DNA of 64,000 bases from Merdibacter massiliensis (GTDB lineage: Bacteria; Bacillota_I; Bacilli_A; Erysipelotrichales; Erysipelotrichaceae). The DNA lies in assembly GCF_900155395.1 (NCBI RefSeq), contig NZ_LT699727.1, positions 365,578 to 429,577 on the forward strand. The letters run 5' to 3'. Made by a program: the position numbers and the translations under genes. Under the pieces are notes generated by a model that saw only the letters and a program-made list of their open reading frames with translations, had not been told where the DNA came from and did no database searches. Below, piece after piece: positions 25,803 to 33,228 of the stretch (positions are counted from its first letter, which is position 1; every line of letters begins with the position of its first letter).

Positions 25803-27034
25803 TCGTGTGCCTCCATCTGTGCAAAACCGATACAATCAAAATGCGGATGACGCAATATCTCTGCTTTTGCTTGTTCCTCTAAGAATGGATGATGCGCCAA
25901 TGCAATGATCAGATAATCACTTTGCTCGATACATTCTTGCAAAGAAGCTAACGGAATTCCCTCTAATTCTTTTGCATCTGTATTCGGCTCGCATCCCATC
26001 ACTGTATATCCTCTCTTGATGAGTGCATGTGCCAAATGCAGCGACGGGCTTTCCCGCATATCATCAATATTGGGTTTATATGCCATTCCTAAGACTGCAA
26101 TTTTTTTATTTGTATCATTTTGTAAATCCTCAACGACTTTCTTTAATACCCAGTTTGGCTTTTCATCGTTGATGATGCGTGCTTCATGAATCAAGGATGC
26201 ATCTTCTTTGAAACGCTCTACCAAAAACCATGGATCTACTGCTAAACAATGTCCTCCCACTCCTAAACCAGGCTGCAGGATATTCACACGCGGATGACGA
26301 TTTGCCAAGGAGATCAATTGATAGACATCGATGCCTGCTTGATCACAAATTTCACTTAGTTGATTGGCAAATGCGATATTGATATCCCGATACGTATTTT
26401 CAACTAATTTGCACATTTCTGCTGTAACATCATCACACACCAAGCAATGCCCTTCTTTTACAAAACTTTCATACAAGTCTTTTGTCATAGCGGCTGCCAG
26501 CGGATTTTGAGAGCCGATGATCCGATCATTGTGACGAAGCTCATACAAGATACGTCCCGGCAATACCCGCTCCGGACAATGTGCCGTATAAAACTGGTCT
26601 TGACGCAAACCGCTGCCTTGCGCTAATATTTCGCTCATCATTTGGGTTGTATAAGGTGGAACAGTCGATTCCAAGATGACCAAATCGCCTTCTTTCAACA
26701 CCCCTGCCACCAGCTGCGCCGCACTGCGGACATAGCTGAGATCTGCTTTCTTTTCTTCTCCATCTAAAAACGGAGTAGGCACACAGAGAATATAAACATC
26801 GGATACTTCCAGCGTCTCGCTGATCGTTAAAGCACCTGATCGAAATACATTACTGAATGCTTCCTGCAACTGATTCTCTACGATATGAATATGACCGCCT
26901 GCCAAATGTTCACGAACTTCTTTTTTTACATCATATCCTTTTACATGATGTCCCGCTTGTGCAAGCACAACTGCTGTCGGCAAACCTATATAACCTAATC
27001 CAACTACACTAATTTCTCTCTTCTGTGATTTCAT
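25799..27034 (-). CDS. wecC: UDP-N-acetyl-D-mannosaminuronate dehydrogenase
   Basis: 411 residues, UDP-sugar 6-dehydrogenase family. The NAD site VVGLGYIGLPTAVVLAQAGH is at about 10-29; ESTVPPYTT near 122; the catalytic cysteine lies in GVGGHCLAVDPWFLV near 260. The 'AHCPERVLPGRI' segment is characteristic of the WecC/ManNAc branch rather than UDP-glucose dehydrogenases. It oxidises UDP-ManNAc twice to UDP-ManNAcA with 2 NAD+. The substrate would come from WecB, encoded divergently in the same locus. It overlaps the upstream tagA-type gene by 26 bases and the downstream glycosyltransferase by four, so the operon is tightly coupled. Confidence 0.9.
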   Translation of the reverse strand: MKSQKREISVVGLGYIGLPTAVVLAQAGHHVKGYDVKKEVREHLAGGHIHIVENQLQEAFSNVFRSGALTISETLEVSDVYILCVPTPFLDGEEKKADLSYVRSAAQLVAGVLKEGDLVILESTVPPYTTQMMSEILAQGSGLRQDQFYTAHCPERVLPGRILYELRHNDRIIGSQNPLAAAMTKDLYESFVKEGHCLVCDDVTAEMCKLVENTYRDINIAFANQLSEICDQAGIDVYQLISLANRHPRVNILQPGLGVGGHCLAVDPWFLVERFKEDASLIHEARIINDEKPNWVLKKVVEDLQNDTNKKIAVLGMAYKPNIDDMRESPSLHLAHALIKRGYTVMGCEPNTDAKELEGIPLASLQECIEQSDYLIIALAHHPFLEEQAKAEILRHPHFDCIGFAQMEAHE

Positions 27035-27749
27035 GTTTTTTTACCTGCCTTTTCTTTTTATCTTTCATCACTGCTCTTTGAAAACGTATCAGTTCCGGTA
27101 ATTGAGCAAATCGTCTTGGTTCCAAGATCATTCGAAACAGCCATTCCAGGCCCAATCGCTGGATCCATTTCGGTGCCCGGCGCAGTGCATTGCTCCAAAT
27201 ATCCAAGGCACCGCCTACCCCTAAAAACACATTGGCACAAACCTCATTCTTATGCTGTGCGATCCAGTATTCCTGAGCGGGCGTACCTTTTGCGACAAAC
27301 ACGATGTTGGCTCTGCTTTGATTGATGGCATCAATCACTCCGTCATCTGCATAACCATCCATGCTGCCAACGATCTGCAGATAAGGAAATTTCGTTTTCA
27401 ATGCTTGCTGCGCCTGTTCGTTATGTTCTCTGCTTGATCCATACAGAAAGATGCGAAGCGATAATGCTTGCGCATATGCACATAGATATTCCATCAGATC
27501 CACACCGGTGATTCGTTCAACCGGCTGATCGACTGCCTTTACGATAGATGCCCCATCAGCTAAGAATATATCAAATGTTTCTAACAAGGCCGCTATGCGA
27601 GGATCTTCTTTTGCACGGATCACTTTCCGAGCATTGATCGCAACAAAAGTCAGTTTTCCCCCTTCATCGACACATTGTCTGACCAGTAACAAAATTTCTT
27701 TTTTGGTTATCACACTTACTTTTATGCCAAGGACTGTCGTTTCTTTCAT
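27009..27749 (-). CDS. tagA: WecG/TagA/CpsF-family glycosyltransferase
   Basis: 246 residues. GT26 fold: VAINARKVIRAKEDPRIAALLETFDIFLADGASIVKA with the catalytic Asp, RITGVDLMEYL, FLYGSSREHNEQAQ and VFVAKGTPAQEYWIAQHK are all hallmarks. Members transfer ManNAc or ManNAcA from UDP onto undecaprenyl-PP-GlcNAc at the inner face of the membrane, the committed step in wall teichoic acid or enterobacterial-common-antigen-like polymers. The neighbouring wecB and wecC genes make exactly those donors. First gene of the minus-strand operon; the ATG is 211 bases from that of wecB on the other strand, with promoters between. Whether the donor is ManNAc or ManNAcA cannot be told. Confidence 0.9.
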   Translation of the reverse strand: MKETTVLGIKVSVITKKEILLLVRQCVDEGGKLTFVAINARKVIRAKEDPRIAALLETFDIFLADGASIVKAVDQPVERITGVDLMEYLCAYAQALSLRIFLYGSSREHNEQAQQALKTKFPYLQIVGSMDGYADDGVIDAINQSRANIVFVAKGTPAQEYWIAQHKNEVCANVFLGVGGALDIWSNALRRAPKWIQRLGLEWLFRMILEPRRFAQLPELIRFQRAVMKDKKKRQVKKHEITEERN

Positions 27750-27959
27750 CTTTTCACCAACCTCATCTAGTAAAATATAACAAGCTTTCTTTTTCTTTTT
27801 TCTACGCTCTGTGAAAAAAGTGTTAATTTTCCGTTAACATTCTACCCATCTATCCGCTCTTTAACAGATTTTTTACTGTATCTTACAAGAACTGCGATGT
27901 TTCTCCTTCTCGTTCTCTTTACTATTAAGAAGAACAGTGAGAGAAAGGATGAATTCATT

Positions 27960-29063
27960 ATGATTAAGATCATGAGCATATTTGGAACAAGACCAGAAGC
28001 CATCAAGATGGCGCCGATCATCGCTGCAGCAAAAAAGGACCCTGCTCTGACCAGCCTGGTCTGTGTCAGTGCCCAGCATAGAGAAATGTTAGACAGTGTC
28101 TTACAGACATTTTCCATTCAGCCTGACTACGATCTCAATATCATGAAACATGGACAGACCTTACAAAGCATCACATCTGCGATCTTAGAAAAATTAACTC
28201 CCGTGTTGGAAAAAGAGCATCCGGACATGGTTCTGGTCCATGGTGATACGACAACGACATTTGCAGCCGCATTATGTGCATTTTACTTACAGATCCCCGT
28301 AGCACACGTGGAAGCAGGATTACGTACTTATCAGCGTTATTCTCCTTTCCCGGAAGAACTGAATCGCCAGATGGTCTCTCGTATCGCCAGCCTGCACTTT
28401 GCCCCCACACAAATCAGTGCGCAAAATTTATTAAACGAAGGCATTGACGAACATAGCATCTTTGTCACAGGCAATACCGCAATTGACGCCTTGCAATTGA
28501 CTGTCCGCAAAGATTATGAGCACCCTGCTCTGACATGGGCAGGCGGCAACCGCATTCTTTTACTGACAGCCCATCGAAGAGAAAATCAACATGGCGGATT
28601 AGAACATATCTTTACTGCTGTCAAAAAGCTCTGCAAACAATTCCCGGATATTCGTGTCATCTATCCTTGTCATAAAAATCCGATGATACAGAAATTGGCC
28701 CACGAAATGTTAGATGACTGCAAACAAGTGCTGATCATCGAACCATTAGAAGTTTTTGACTTTCACAATATGATCCGTCACTCTTATCTGATCCTGACAG
28801 ACAGCGGAGGAATCCAGGAAGAAGCACCTAGTTTAGGAAAACCGGTGCTTGTTTTGCGGGATACCACAGAACGGCCGGAAGGAATAAAAGCAGGCACTTT
28901 AAAGTTAGTAGGTACTTCTGAAGAAAAAATCATTCAGGAGACGAGACACTTATTGACAGACCCGCAGGCGTATGCCCAAATGAGCAATGCAGCCAACCCT
29001 TATGGGGATGGCAAAGCCAGCCGGCGCATCCTGCAAGCCTTACATACCTATTTCAAAGAATAA
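27960..29063 (+). CDS. wecB: UDP-N-acetylglucosamine 2-epimerase (non-hydrolysing)
   Basis: 367 residues. MIKIMSIFGTRPEAIKMAPII is the invariant start of the family; VHGDTTTTFAAALCAFYLQIPVAHVEAGLRTYQRYSPFPEELNRQM, TAHRREN and LTDSGGIQEEAPSLGKPVLVLRDTTERPEG are the other signature blocks. It interconverts UDP-GlcNAc and UDP-ManNAc in the cytoplasm and supplies the WecC and TagA-type enzymes encoded on the other strand. The start was set at 27960 because of this invariant N-terminus, although AAAGGA is ten bases away, a loose spacing. It is transcribed alone. Confidence 0.94.
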   Translation: MIKIMSIFGTRPEAIKMAPIIAAAKKDPALTSLVCVSAQHREMLDSVLQTFSIQPDYDLNIMKHGQTLQSITSAILEKLTPVLEKEHPDMVLVHGDTTTTFAAALCAFYLQIPVAHVEAGLRTYQRYSPFPEELNRQMVSRIASLHFAPTQISAQNLLNEGIDEHSIFVTGNTAIDALQLTVRKDYEHPALTWAGGNRILLLTAHRRENQHGGLEHIFTAVKKLCKQFPDIRVIYPCHKNPMIQKLAHEMLDDCKQVLIIEPLEVFDFHNMIRHSYLILTDSGGIQEEAPSLGKPVLVLRDTTERPEGIKAGTLKLVGTSEEKIIQETRHLLTDPQAYAQMSNAANPYGDGKASRRILQALHTYFKE

Positions 29064-29065
29064 AA

Positions 29066-29111
29066 AAAGAGGTTTAACGATTGATGCGTGTACATCAGCC
29101 GTTAAACCTCC
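29066..29111 (-). terminator. Terminator after the 134-residue membrane protein gene
   Basis: GAGGTTTAACG / CGTTAAACCTC 11-bp stem; the T-run is on the minus strand, directly behind the small membrane-protein gene. Confidence 0.8.
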
Positions 29112-29113
29112 AA

Positions 29114-29518
29114 CTATTTTTCATCAGTTGTCTCTTCTATTTTGATTTCCTGCAATACAGGATCATTTCCCCCTGCATTCTGTGGTTGTACATCTGCCGC
29201 CAAATCAACATCCTGTTCTTCTATTTCTTTTGGATGTAAATATTCTCTTGGTAAATAATCGTGCAGATCATTCAGTTTTTGAAGCAATAGACCAAGAACG
29301 TAAAAAATGATCGATGTAGAAGTATAAGTATAAGACTGTGAAATCATGTATTGAACAGCTTCTCCTAAATTTGATGTGATATCCGTTCCCTGATAATCAT
29401 AATAAGAAGAAACATATGCATATGCCTGATATGACATATATGCACCATAACATAATAAAAGGACAGCTAATACATATAATACGATCGTCCCCGCTTTGAT
29501 TTTTCTTTTTTTAAACAT
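29114..29518 (-). CDS. Small membrane protein of unknown function
   Basis: 134 residues. A basic N-terminus (MFKKRKIKAG) leads into a hydrophobic helix about 10-33; a Tyr-rich outside loop (YVSSYYDYQGTD) follows; a second helix spans about 64-82 (SIIFYVLGLLLQKL); the last 50 residues are acidic (EEQDVDLAADVQPQ). A two-helix hairpin with both ends inside fits the positive-inside rule at the N-terminus. No family recognised. Single gene with its own terminator, between wecB (convergent) and a tRNA gene. Confidence 0.6.
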   Translation of the reverse strand: MFKKRKIKAGTIVLYVLAVLLLCYGAYMSYQAYAYVSSYYDYQGTDITSNLGEAVQYMISQSYTYTSTSIIFYVLGLLLQKLNDLHDYLPREYLHPKEIEEQDVDLAADVQPQNAGGNDPVLQEIKIEETTDEK

Positions 29519-29590
29519 GTCTTCCTCCTTTGACTTGATTCAGTATAGCATACTATATGCAGACAAATGTGTTGCTTTTCTGATTATTTA

Positions 29591-29618
29591 TAAAAAAAAA
29601 CGCAATATCTGCGTTTTC
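29591..29618 (-). terminator. Terminator of tRNA-Leu(GAG)
   Basis: AAAACGCA / TGCGTTTT stem read on the minus strand with a T-run, nine bases past the tRNA 3' end. Confidence 0.75.
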
Positions 29619-29626
29619 TTTTCTTA

Positions 29627-29710
29627 TGGTGATGCCGATGAGACTTGAACTCACACGGGTTGCCCCACTACCCCCTCAAAGTAGCGTGTCTGCCATTCCA
29701 CCACGGCATC
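29627..29710 (-). tRNA. tRNA-Leu (anticodon GAG)
   Basis: 84 bases with encoded CCA. Acceptor GATGCCG/CGGCATC, anticodon stem CTACT/GGTAG with loop TTGAGGG, a long class II variable arm (GGGGCAACCC) and T-arm GTTCAAGTC. The large variable arm and GAG anticodon identify leucine (codons CUC/CUU). Confidence 0.93.
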
Positions 29711-29785
29711 ATTGTGGTATTCATTATACTATATTCCTAAAGCAAATACTAGTACGATGAAAGAATTTAAGAATCCTTTTGAAAT

Positions 29786-29808
29786 AAAAAAGCCTTGAAA
29801 GGCTTTAT
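29786..29808 (-). terminator. Terminator of tRNA-Leu(CAG)
   Basis: AAAGCCTT / AAGGCTTT stem with a three-base loop, T-run on the minus strand, just past the tRNA 3' end. Confidence 0.7.
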
Positions 29809-29816
29809 CACATCAC

Positions 29817-29901
29817 TGGTGCGGAGGAAGGGATTTGAACCCTCACGCCTTGTGGGCACTGCCGCCTGAAGACAGCGTGTCTGCCGTTTCACCACCTCCG
29901 C
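29817..29901 (-). tRNA. tRNA-Leu (anticodon CAG)
   Basis: 85 bases with encoded CCA. Acceptor GCGGAGG/CCTCCGC, anticodon stem CTGTC/GGCAG with loop TTCAGGC, long variable arm (GCCCACAAGGC) and T-arm GGTTCAAATCC. Reads CUG. Confidence 0.93.
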
Positions 29902-29913
29902 GTCTGCCTAAAC

Positions 29914-29942
29914 AATATACACTATTTTTTTTATTTTGTCCA
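29914..29942 (-). promoter_or_regulatory. Promoter of tRNA-Leu(CAG)
   Basis: Minus strand TGGACA, 17-base spacer, TATATT, 12 bases before the tRNA 5' end. It sits only five bases from the direct repeat of the adjoining insertion element. Confidence 0.6.
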
Positions 29943-29947
29943 GTCCC

Positions 29948-29972
29948 TTTTTTTATCATAAAACCAGAAAAA
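29948..29972. repeat. 25-bp direct repeat, left copy
   Basis: Seven T, then ATCATAAAACCAGAAAAA; an identical 25-base copy lies at 31076-31100. Together they flank the 1,103-base insertion element exactly at its inverted-repeat tips, so they are read as a target-site duplication. Confidence 0.9.
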
Positions 29973-30068
29973 GTGTTGGTTTACAATTGATGTGTTACAA
30001 AAAGGATAAACAAAAAGCAAGAGGTTCGCTATACTTAAGTTACCACACCACAGAAAGGAGCCTCTTGC

Positions 30069-31053
30069 ATGAATAGTATAACTCAAGACATGCGTTTTCG
30101 TCTATCTGTTGTTCTCTCTTATTACCGTGTCGGTGCTACCAAAACCGCCATCCGTTACAAAGTTACTCGCCAATTCGTTTATTTCTGGGTAATATTGTCA
30201 ATCTATATTTTACCAAAAGGGGTTACTTTAAGATTAGCAGTATTACTGGGTTCGTCGTTATCATAATGATGATATCCATACCCTGGCCGATCGTTCTCAT
30301 CGTCCTCTTCATCATCCCAAGCAGCATTGTGATCAGGAATTGAAATGGATCAAGGATCTCAGACGCAGAAATCCGGATATGGGACTGATTGACTTCTGGC
30401 TGCGTATGAAACAGCTTCATGACTACTCCAGAAGCGTTTCTTCCCTTTATCGTCTCATGCGTTCTCTCGGTATGTTCAAAAACAAGAAAAAACGAAACAA
30501 GCGAGTAAATAAGCCTTATAAAACACCATCTGTTCCCGGTGAGAAAGTACAGATCGATGTCAAATATGTGCCTTCTGCTTGTTTAGTTGGCAAATGAAAA
30601 GGTAAAAAACTGTATCAGTATACAGCGATCGATGAAGCAACCAGACTGCGTTATCTCTCCTTTTATGAGGAGCATTCTACATTTTCTTCGACAAGGTTTC
30701 TTATGGAATGCATCCAATTCTTTCCATTTCACATTCAATGTGTACAGAGTGACAACGGGACCGAATTTACCAATCGATTGAGGAGCGAAAAGAAAACCTT
30801 GTTTGAAGAGACATTGCAGCTCAATAAGATTGCATATCATCCCATACGTCCTGCAACACCAAGGCATAACGGCAAGGTAGAGAGGAGCCATAGAGAAGAT
30901 CAAAAACGGTTTTATAACAAGATAACGTTTTATTCCATAGACGATGCACAGATACAATTAAAGAAATACCTGAAAAGATCCAATAACAGACCAATGCGAC
31001 CTCTTGGTTATTTATCTCCAAATGATGCAATCGTTAAGTTATCAAATGTGTAA
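30069..31053 (+). pseudogene. IS481/IS1202-type transposase, broken
   Basis: The reading frame is interrupted twice. Its N-terminal HTH (MNSITQDMRFRLSVVLSYYRVGATKTAIRYKVTRQFVYFW) runs into a 61-base insertion at 30185-30250 that shifts the frame; downstream it resumes with WVRRYHNDDIHTLADRSHRP and HHPKQHCDQELKWIKDLRRRNPD. An in-frame TGA at 30595-30597 then cuts the integrase core between VPSACLVGK and KGKKLYQYTAIDEATR. The remaining catalytic part shows VQSDNGTEF (second Asp) and RHNGKVERSHREDQ (Glu), so the DDE triad was once complete. The ribosome site AGAAAGGAG is still present at the start. Confidence 0.88.
30190..30245. mobile_element. 56-bp inverted-repeat insertion with 5-bp duplication
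   Basis: TAATATTGTCAATCT at the left and TAATACTGCTAATCT on the opposite strand at the right form imperfect inverted ends (12 of 15 match). CTGGG occurs on both sides (30185-30189 and 30246-30250). Removing 61 bases restores the transposase reading frame, which proves it is an insertion. The parent element is not identified. Confidence 0.7.
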
Positions 31054-31075
31054 TACATCATTTACAAACCTACAC

Positions 31076-31100
31076 TTTTTTTATCATAAAACCAGAAAAA
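31076..31100. repeat. 25-bp direct repeat, right copy
   Basis: Identical to 29948-29972; directly abuts the right inverted repeat of the insertion element. Confidence 0.9.
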
Positions 31101-31283
31101 GAAATATGCCTTTGTATAGACATATCTTTGCTTATGGCATCAATGTTTGCAATCCAGCAATCCCTTACTGTCAATGATCAAAAATAGAATATAAATAATG
31201 AATAATTTACATAGTTTCATATTCATTATGGTAAATTTCTAAAAAAATTCGGCATATCTTACGTCCTTTATATAAACAACATT

Positions 31284-31305
31284 AAAAAAAGCCTTTAAAT
31301 AAAGG
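31284..31305. repeat. Left att-like repeat (22 bp)
   Basis: Seven A followed by GCCTTTAAATAAAGG. It matches the tRNA-Thr terminator sequence at the right end. The 3' part overlaps the last codons of the small gene at 31295. Confidence 0.75.
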
Positions 31306-31537
31306 ATTTCAATCTATATGTTCCAGTACCTTTTTTTTTCCGGATGTATGCGCCTTTCCCAAGAGCTTCCTCTACCCATGTCATTGGAATGACATTCTCA
31401 GATGGAAGCAAACAATCCCCATGCATCTCTTTAATTTTTTTGAGCAACTGCAGCGCCTTTGGGTAACCAATGTGTCCATCCGGATTTGCTTCATTGAATA
31501 AGCGCTGAAACTCTTTACCGTTTACGAAACGTTCCAT
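31295..31537 (-). CDS. Small protein of unknown function at the left end of the integrated element
   Basis: 80 residues starting MERFVNGKEFQRLFNEANPDG, chosen because GGAGG lies five bases ahead; a longer frame (to 31591) lacks a site. The C-terminal half ALGKGAYIRKKKGTGTYRLKSFI is very basic. It is predicted helical with a strand-rich basic tail, as in small nucleic-acid-binding proteins of mobile elements, but I do not recognise a family. An IS110-type element lies 71 bases upstream and probably cut it off from its original promoter and any preceding genes; the reconstructed upstream strand carries SD-like AGGAGG motifs at 33113-33119. Confidence 0.55.
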   Translation of the reverse strand: MERFVNGKEFQRLFNEANPDGHIGYPKALQLLKKIKEMHGDCLLPSENVIPMTWVEEALGKGAYIRKKKGTGTYRLKSFI

Positions 31538-31630
31538 ATATTCCTCCATTTCCCCGCGCCTAAGGTCGCGCGGACACAAATATTTCATCAATAAATCTCA
31601 CACGTCTCATTTTTTCGTGTTACCATATAA

Positions 31631-31814
31631 GAGAGGTGGTACACTACAGAGCACGTGGAGGTGAGTAGGAATTCTACTCAATTGAATATCCTGTATATAT
31701 ATAAGTTGCCGTCATCATCTCAAGCACAAATAAGTAGGACTTTGAGCCTGGACACTTATGATTGTTCAATCAACTGTTGTCGATTCGCTTTGATGACAGT
31801 CAATGCCACCTCTC
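31631..31814 (+). ncRNA. Candidate bridge RNA of the second IS110-type element
   Basis: GAGAGGTGG (31631-31639) is exactly complementary to CCACCTCTC (31806-31814), enclosing 166 non-coding bases. Inside are a 7-bp hairpin TGAGTAG/CTACTCA (31662-31680) and a 7-bp stem GTCATCA/TGATGAC (31711-31717 with 31791-31797) that encloses a 73-base loop with its own ATAAGT/ACTTAT stem. This two-lobed plan, its length and its place ahead of the recombinase match IS110-group bridge RNAs. TATAAGTTG at 31700-31708 is complementary to the right end of the element (33086-33094). A TATAAG at 31626 could be a -10 but would start inside the stem, so the exact 5' end is open. Confidence 0.55.
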
Positions 31815-31838
31815 CTTTTGCATGAAAGGAGTTTTTTT
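31812..31838 (+). terminator. Terminator-like hairpin covering the second recombinase ribosome site
   Basis: CTCCTTT-TGCATG-AAAGGAG, perfect 7-bp stem, followed by seven T and then the ATG at 31839. The 3' arm is the Shine-Dalgarno itself. Same design as at 13532-13575. Confidence 0.75.
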
Positions 31839-33095
31839 ATGGTAATGAAAATCGTTCGTTTCAACTGTTGTGGCATGGATGTTCACAAAAACCTGGTTGT
31901 CGCTACTATTGGGATCACCGATAGAAAGACCAACATTACAGAATACTTCCAACGATCCTTCTCCACTTTAAACTCCGACCTATACCGTTTAAAGGATTGG
32001 CTGCGATCTCATCACTGTTCTGATGTCTGTATGGAGTCTACCGGTAAATACTGGATCCCGATCTTTAACATTCTTGAAGATGAGACCAATGTCCATTTAA
32101 CTCACCCCAAGTATGTCAAAGCCATCAAAGGCAAGAAGACAGATAAGAAAGATTCCAAATGGATCTGTGATCTCTTCAAACATGATCTGATCAAGTTTTC
32201 GTTTATCCCTCCCAAAGAAATTCGGGAGATGCGTGAGATCGCACGTTACAGATACAAACTGGTCTGCATGCGTTCTTCAGAACGGAATCGTTATCAAAAC
32301 TGTATGACCATTTCTAATGTCGGTCTGGCTTCTGTTGTTTCAGATCCTTTTGGCAAGACGGCTTCCAACATTATGAAAGAAGTCATGAAATCCAATGTGA
32401 TCGATGATGACAAGATCCTAAAGCTCGTTCACAAAAACTGTAAGAACAAAGATAAGATACTGGACTCTCTTCATGGCTATCACATTGAATCGGATCAACG
32501 ATTCAAGATGGAAAAATCTTTGGATCATGTGGAATATTTAGATCAGCTCATTGATTCATGCGAAGTGGAATTGATTAAGCGTGCGTATCCTTTTCGCAGA
32601 TCTTTTCAGCACATCACACAAATAAAAGGAATCAGTGCTTTATCTGCTATTCTTATCATCTCTGAAATAGGAATTGATATGTCTCAGTTCGAATCCGACA
32701 AACAGCTTGTCAGTTGGGCCGGACTTTCTCCTGCCAACAACGAGAGTGCCGGCAAGAAAAAGTCAGTCCGTATCTCAAAAGCTGGACAGTATCTCAAACC
32801 TCTGCTTGTCCAATGTGCTTTATCGGCCATCAAAGATAAGACATCTTATTTTGGAAGAAAGTATTCCAATATCAAGAAACGACGAGGTCATAAGAAAGCA
32901 ATCATTGCGATCGCACGCATGATGCTGGTCAGCATCTACCACATGATCCTTACAGGAGAAGAATTTAATCCATGTGACCATGAATCCTTTATGGATCCAA
33001 AACCAAACGCCAATCCTTCACTTACAGTTGAAAAAGCATTGAACTTTTTAAAACAATCTGGCATTGATATTTCTTCTATTCCAGTCAACTTATAA
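31839..33095 (+). CDS. IS110-family recombinase (DEDD transposase), second type
   Basis: 418 residues. DEDD residues are visible in CCGMDVHKNLVVATIG (Asp), CMESTGKYW (Glu) and KGKKTDKKDSKWICDLFKHDL (two Asp). The C-terminal transposase_20 part has ITQIKGISALSAILIISEIG and SWAGLSPANNESAGKKKS with the presumed nucleophilic Ser. The frame is intact. It shares only family motifs with the first IS110-type protein, so the two came from separate arrivals. Its only ribosome site, AAAGGAG, is inside a terminator-like hairpin. The stop codon coincides with the inferred right end of the element. Confidence 0.94.
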   Translation: MVMKIVRFNCCGMDVHKNLVVATIGITDRKTNITEYFQRSFSTLNSDLYRLKDWLRSHHCSDVCMESTGKYWIPIFNILEDETNVHLTHPKYVKAIKGKKTDKKDSKWICDLFKHDLIKFSFIPPKEIREMREIARYRYKLVCMRSSERNRYQNCMTISNVGLASVVSDPFGKTASNIMKEVMKSNVIDDDKILKLVHKNCKNKDKILDSLHGYHIESDQRFKMEKSLDHVEYLDQLIDSCEVELIKRAYPFRRSFQHITQIKGISALSAILIISEIGIDMSQFESDKQLVSWAGLSPANNESAGKKKSVRISKAGQYLKPLLVQCALSAIKDKTSYFGRKYSNIKKRRGHKKAIIAIARMMLVSIYHMILTGEEFNPCDHESFMDPKPNANPSLTVEKALNFLKQSGIDISSIPVNL

Positions 33096-33228
33096 ATTTT
33101 TTCGATATCTTTTACCTCCTGTTTTTAAGTCGGCCCTTTTTGCGCATTTTTATTCACACTTTCACCTCCTTTAAATCTTAATACCATCTTTTTATGATAT
33201 AATTTGCTATATAGAAAGAAGTGTTATC

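Larger units (their letters stand above)
29973..31075 (+). mobile_element. Decayed IS481/IS1202-like insertion element
   Basis: 1,103 bases with 26-base imperfect inverted ends: GTGTTGGTTTACAATTGATG at the left and, on the other strand, GTGTAGGTTTGTAAATGATG at the right, five mismatches in 26. Flanked by perfect 25-bp direct repeats. Long duplications of this size are a known trait of the IS1202 group; classical IS481 elements make shorter ones. The transposase is a pseudogene, so the copy cannot move by itself. Confidence 0.85.
31618..33104 (+). mobile_element. IS110-type insertion sequence, second copy
   Basis: About 1,487 bases. ATTTTTTCG stands at both junctions (31609-31617 and 33096-33104), the right one directly after the recombinase stop codon, giving well-placed ends. 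No inverted terminal repeats, as expected for IS110. It lies inside the integrated element, upstream of the small minus-strand gene at 31295. Confidence 0.7.

Noticed and set aside
31101..31283. 183 bases between the 25-bp repeat and the left att repeat, with an AATGAATA/ATTCATT-like dyad
   Set aside because: No coding frame, promoter or RNA consensus could be supported; left as unassigned flank.
33113..33180. Tiny minus-strand peptide frames with SD-like GGAGG upstream of the second IS110-type insertion
   Set aside because: Ten codons or fewer and cut by the insertion; may be the remains of the leader of the small gene at 31295 but cannot be supported as genes.
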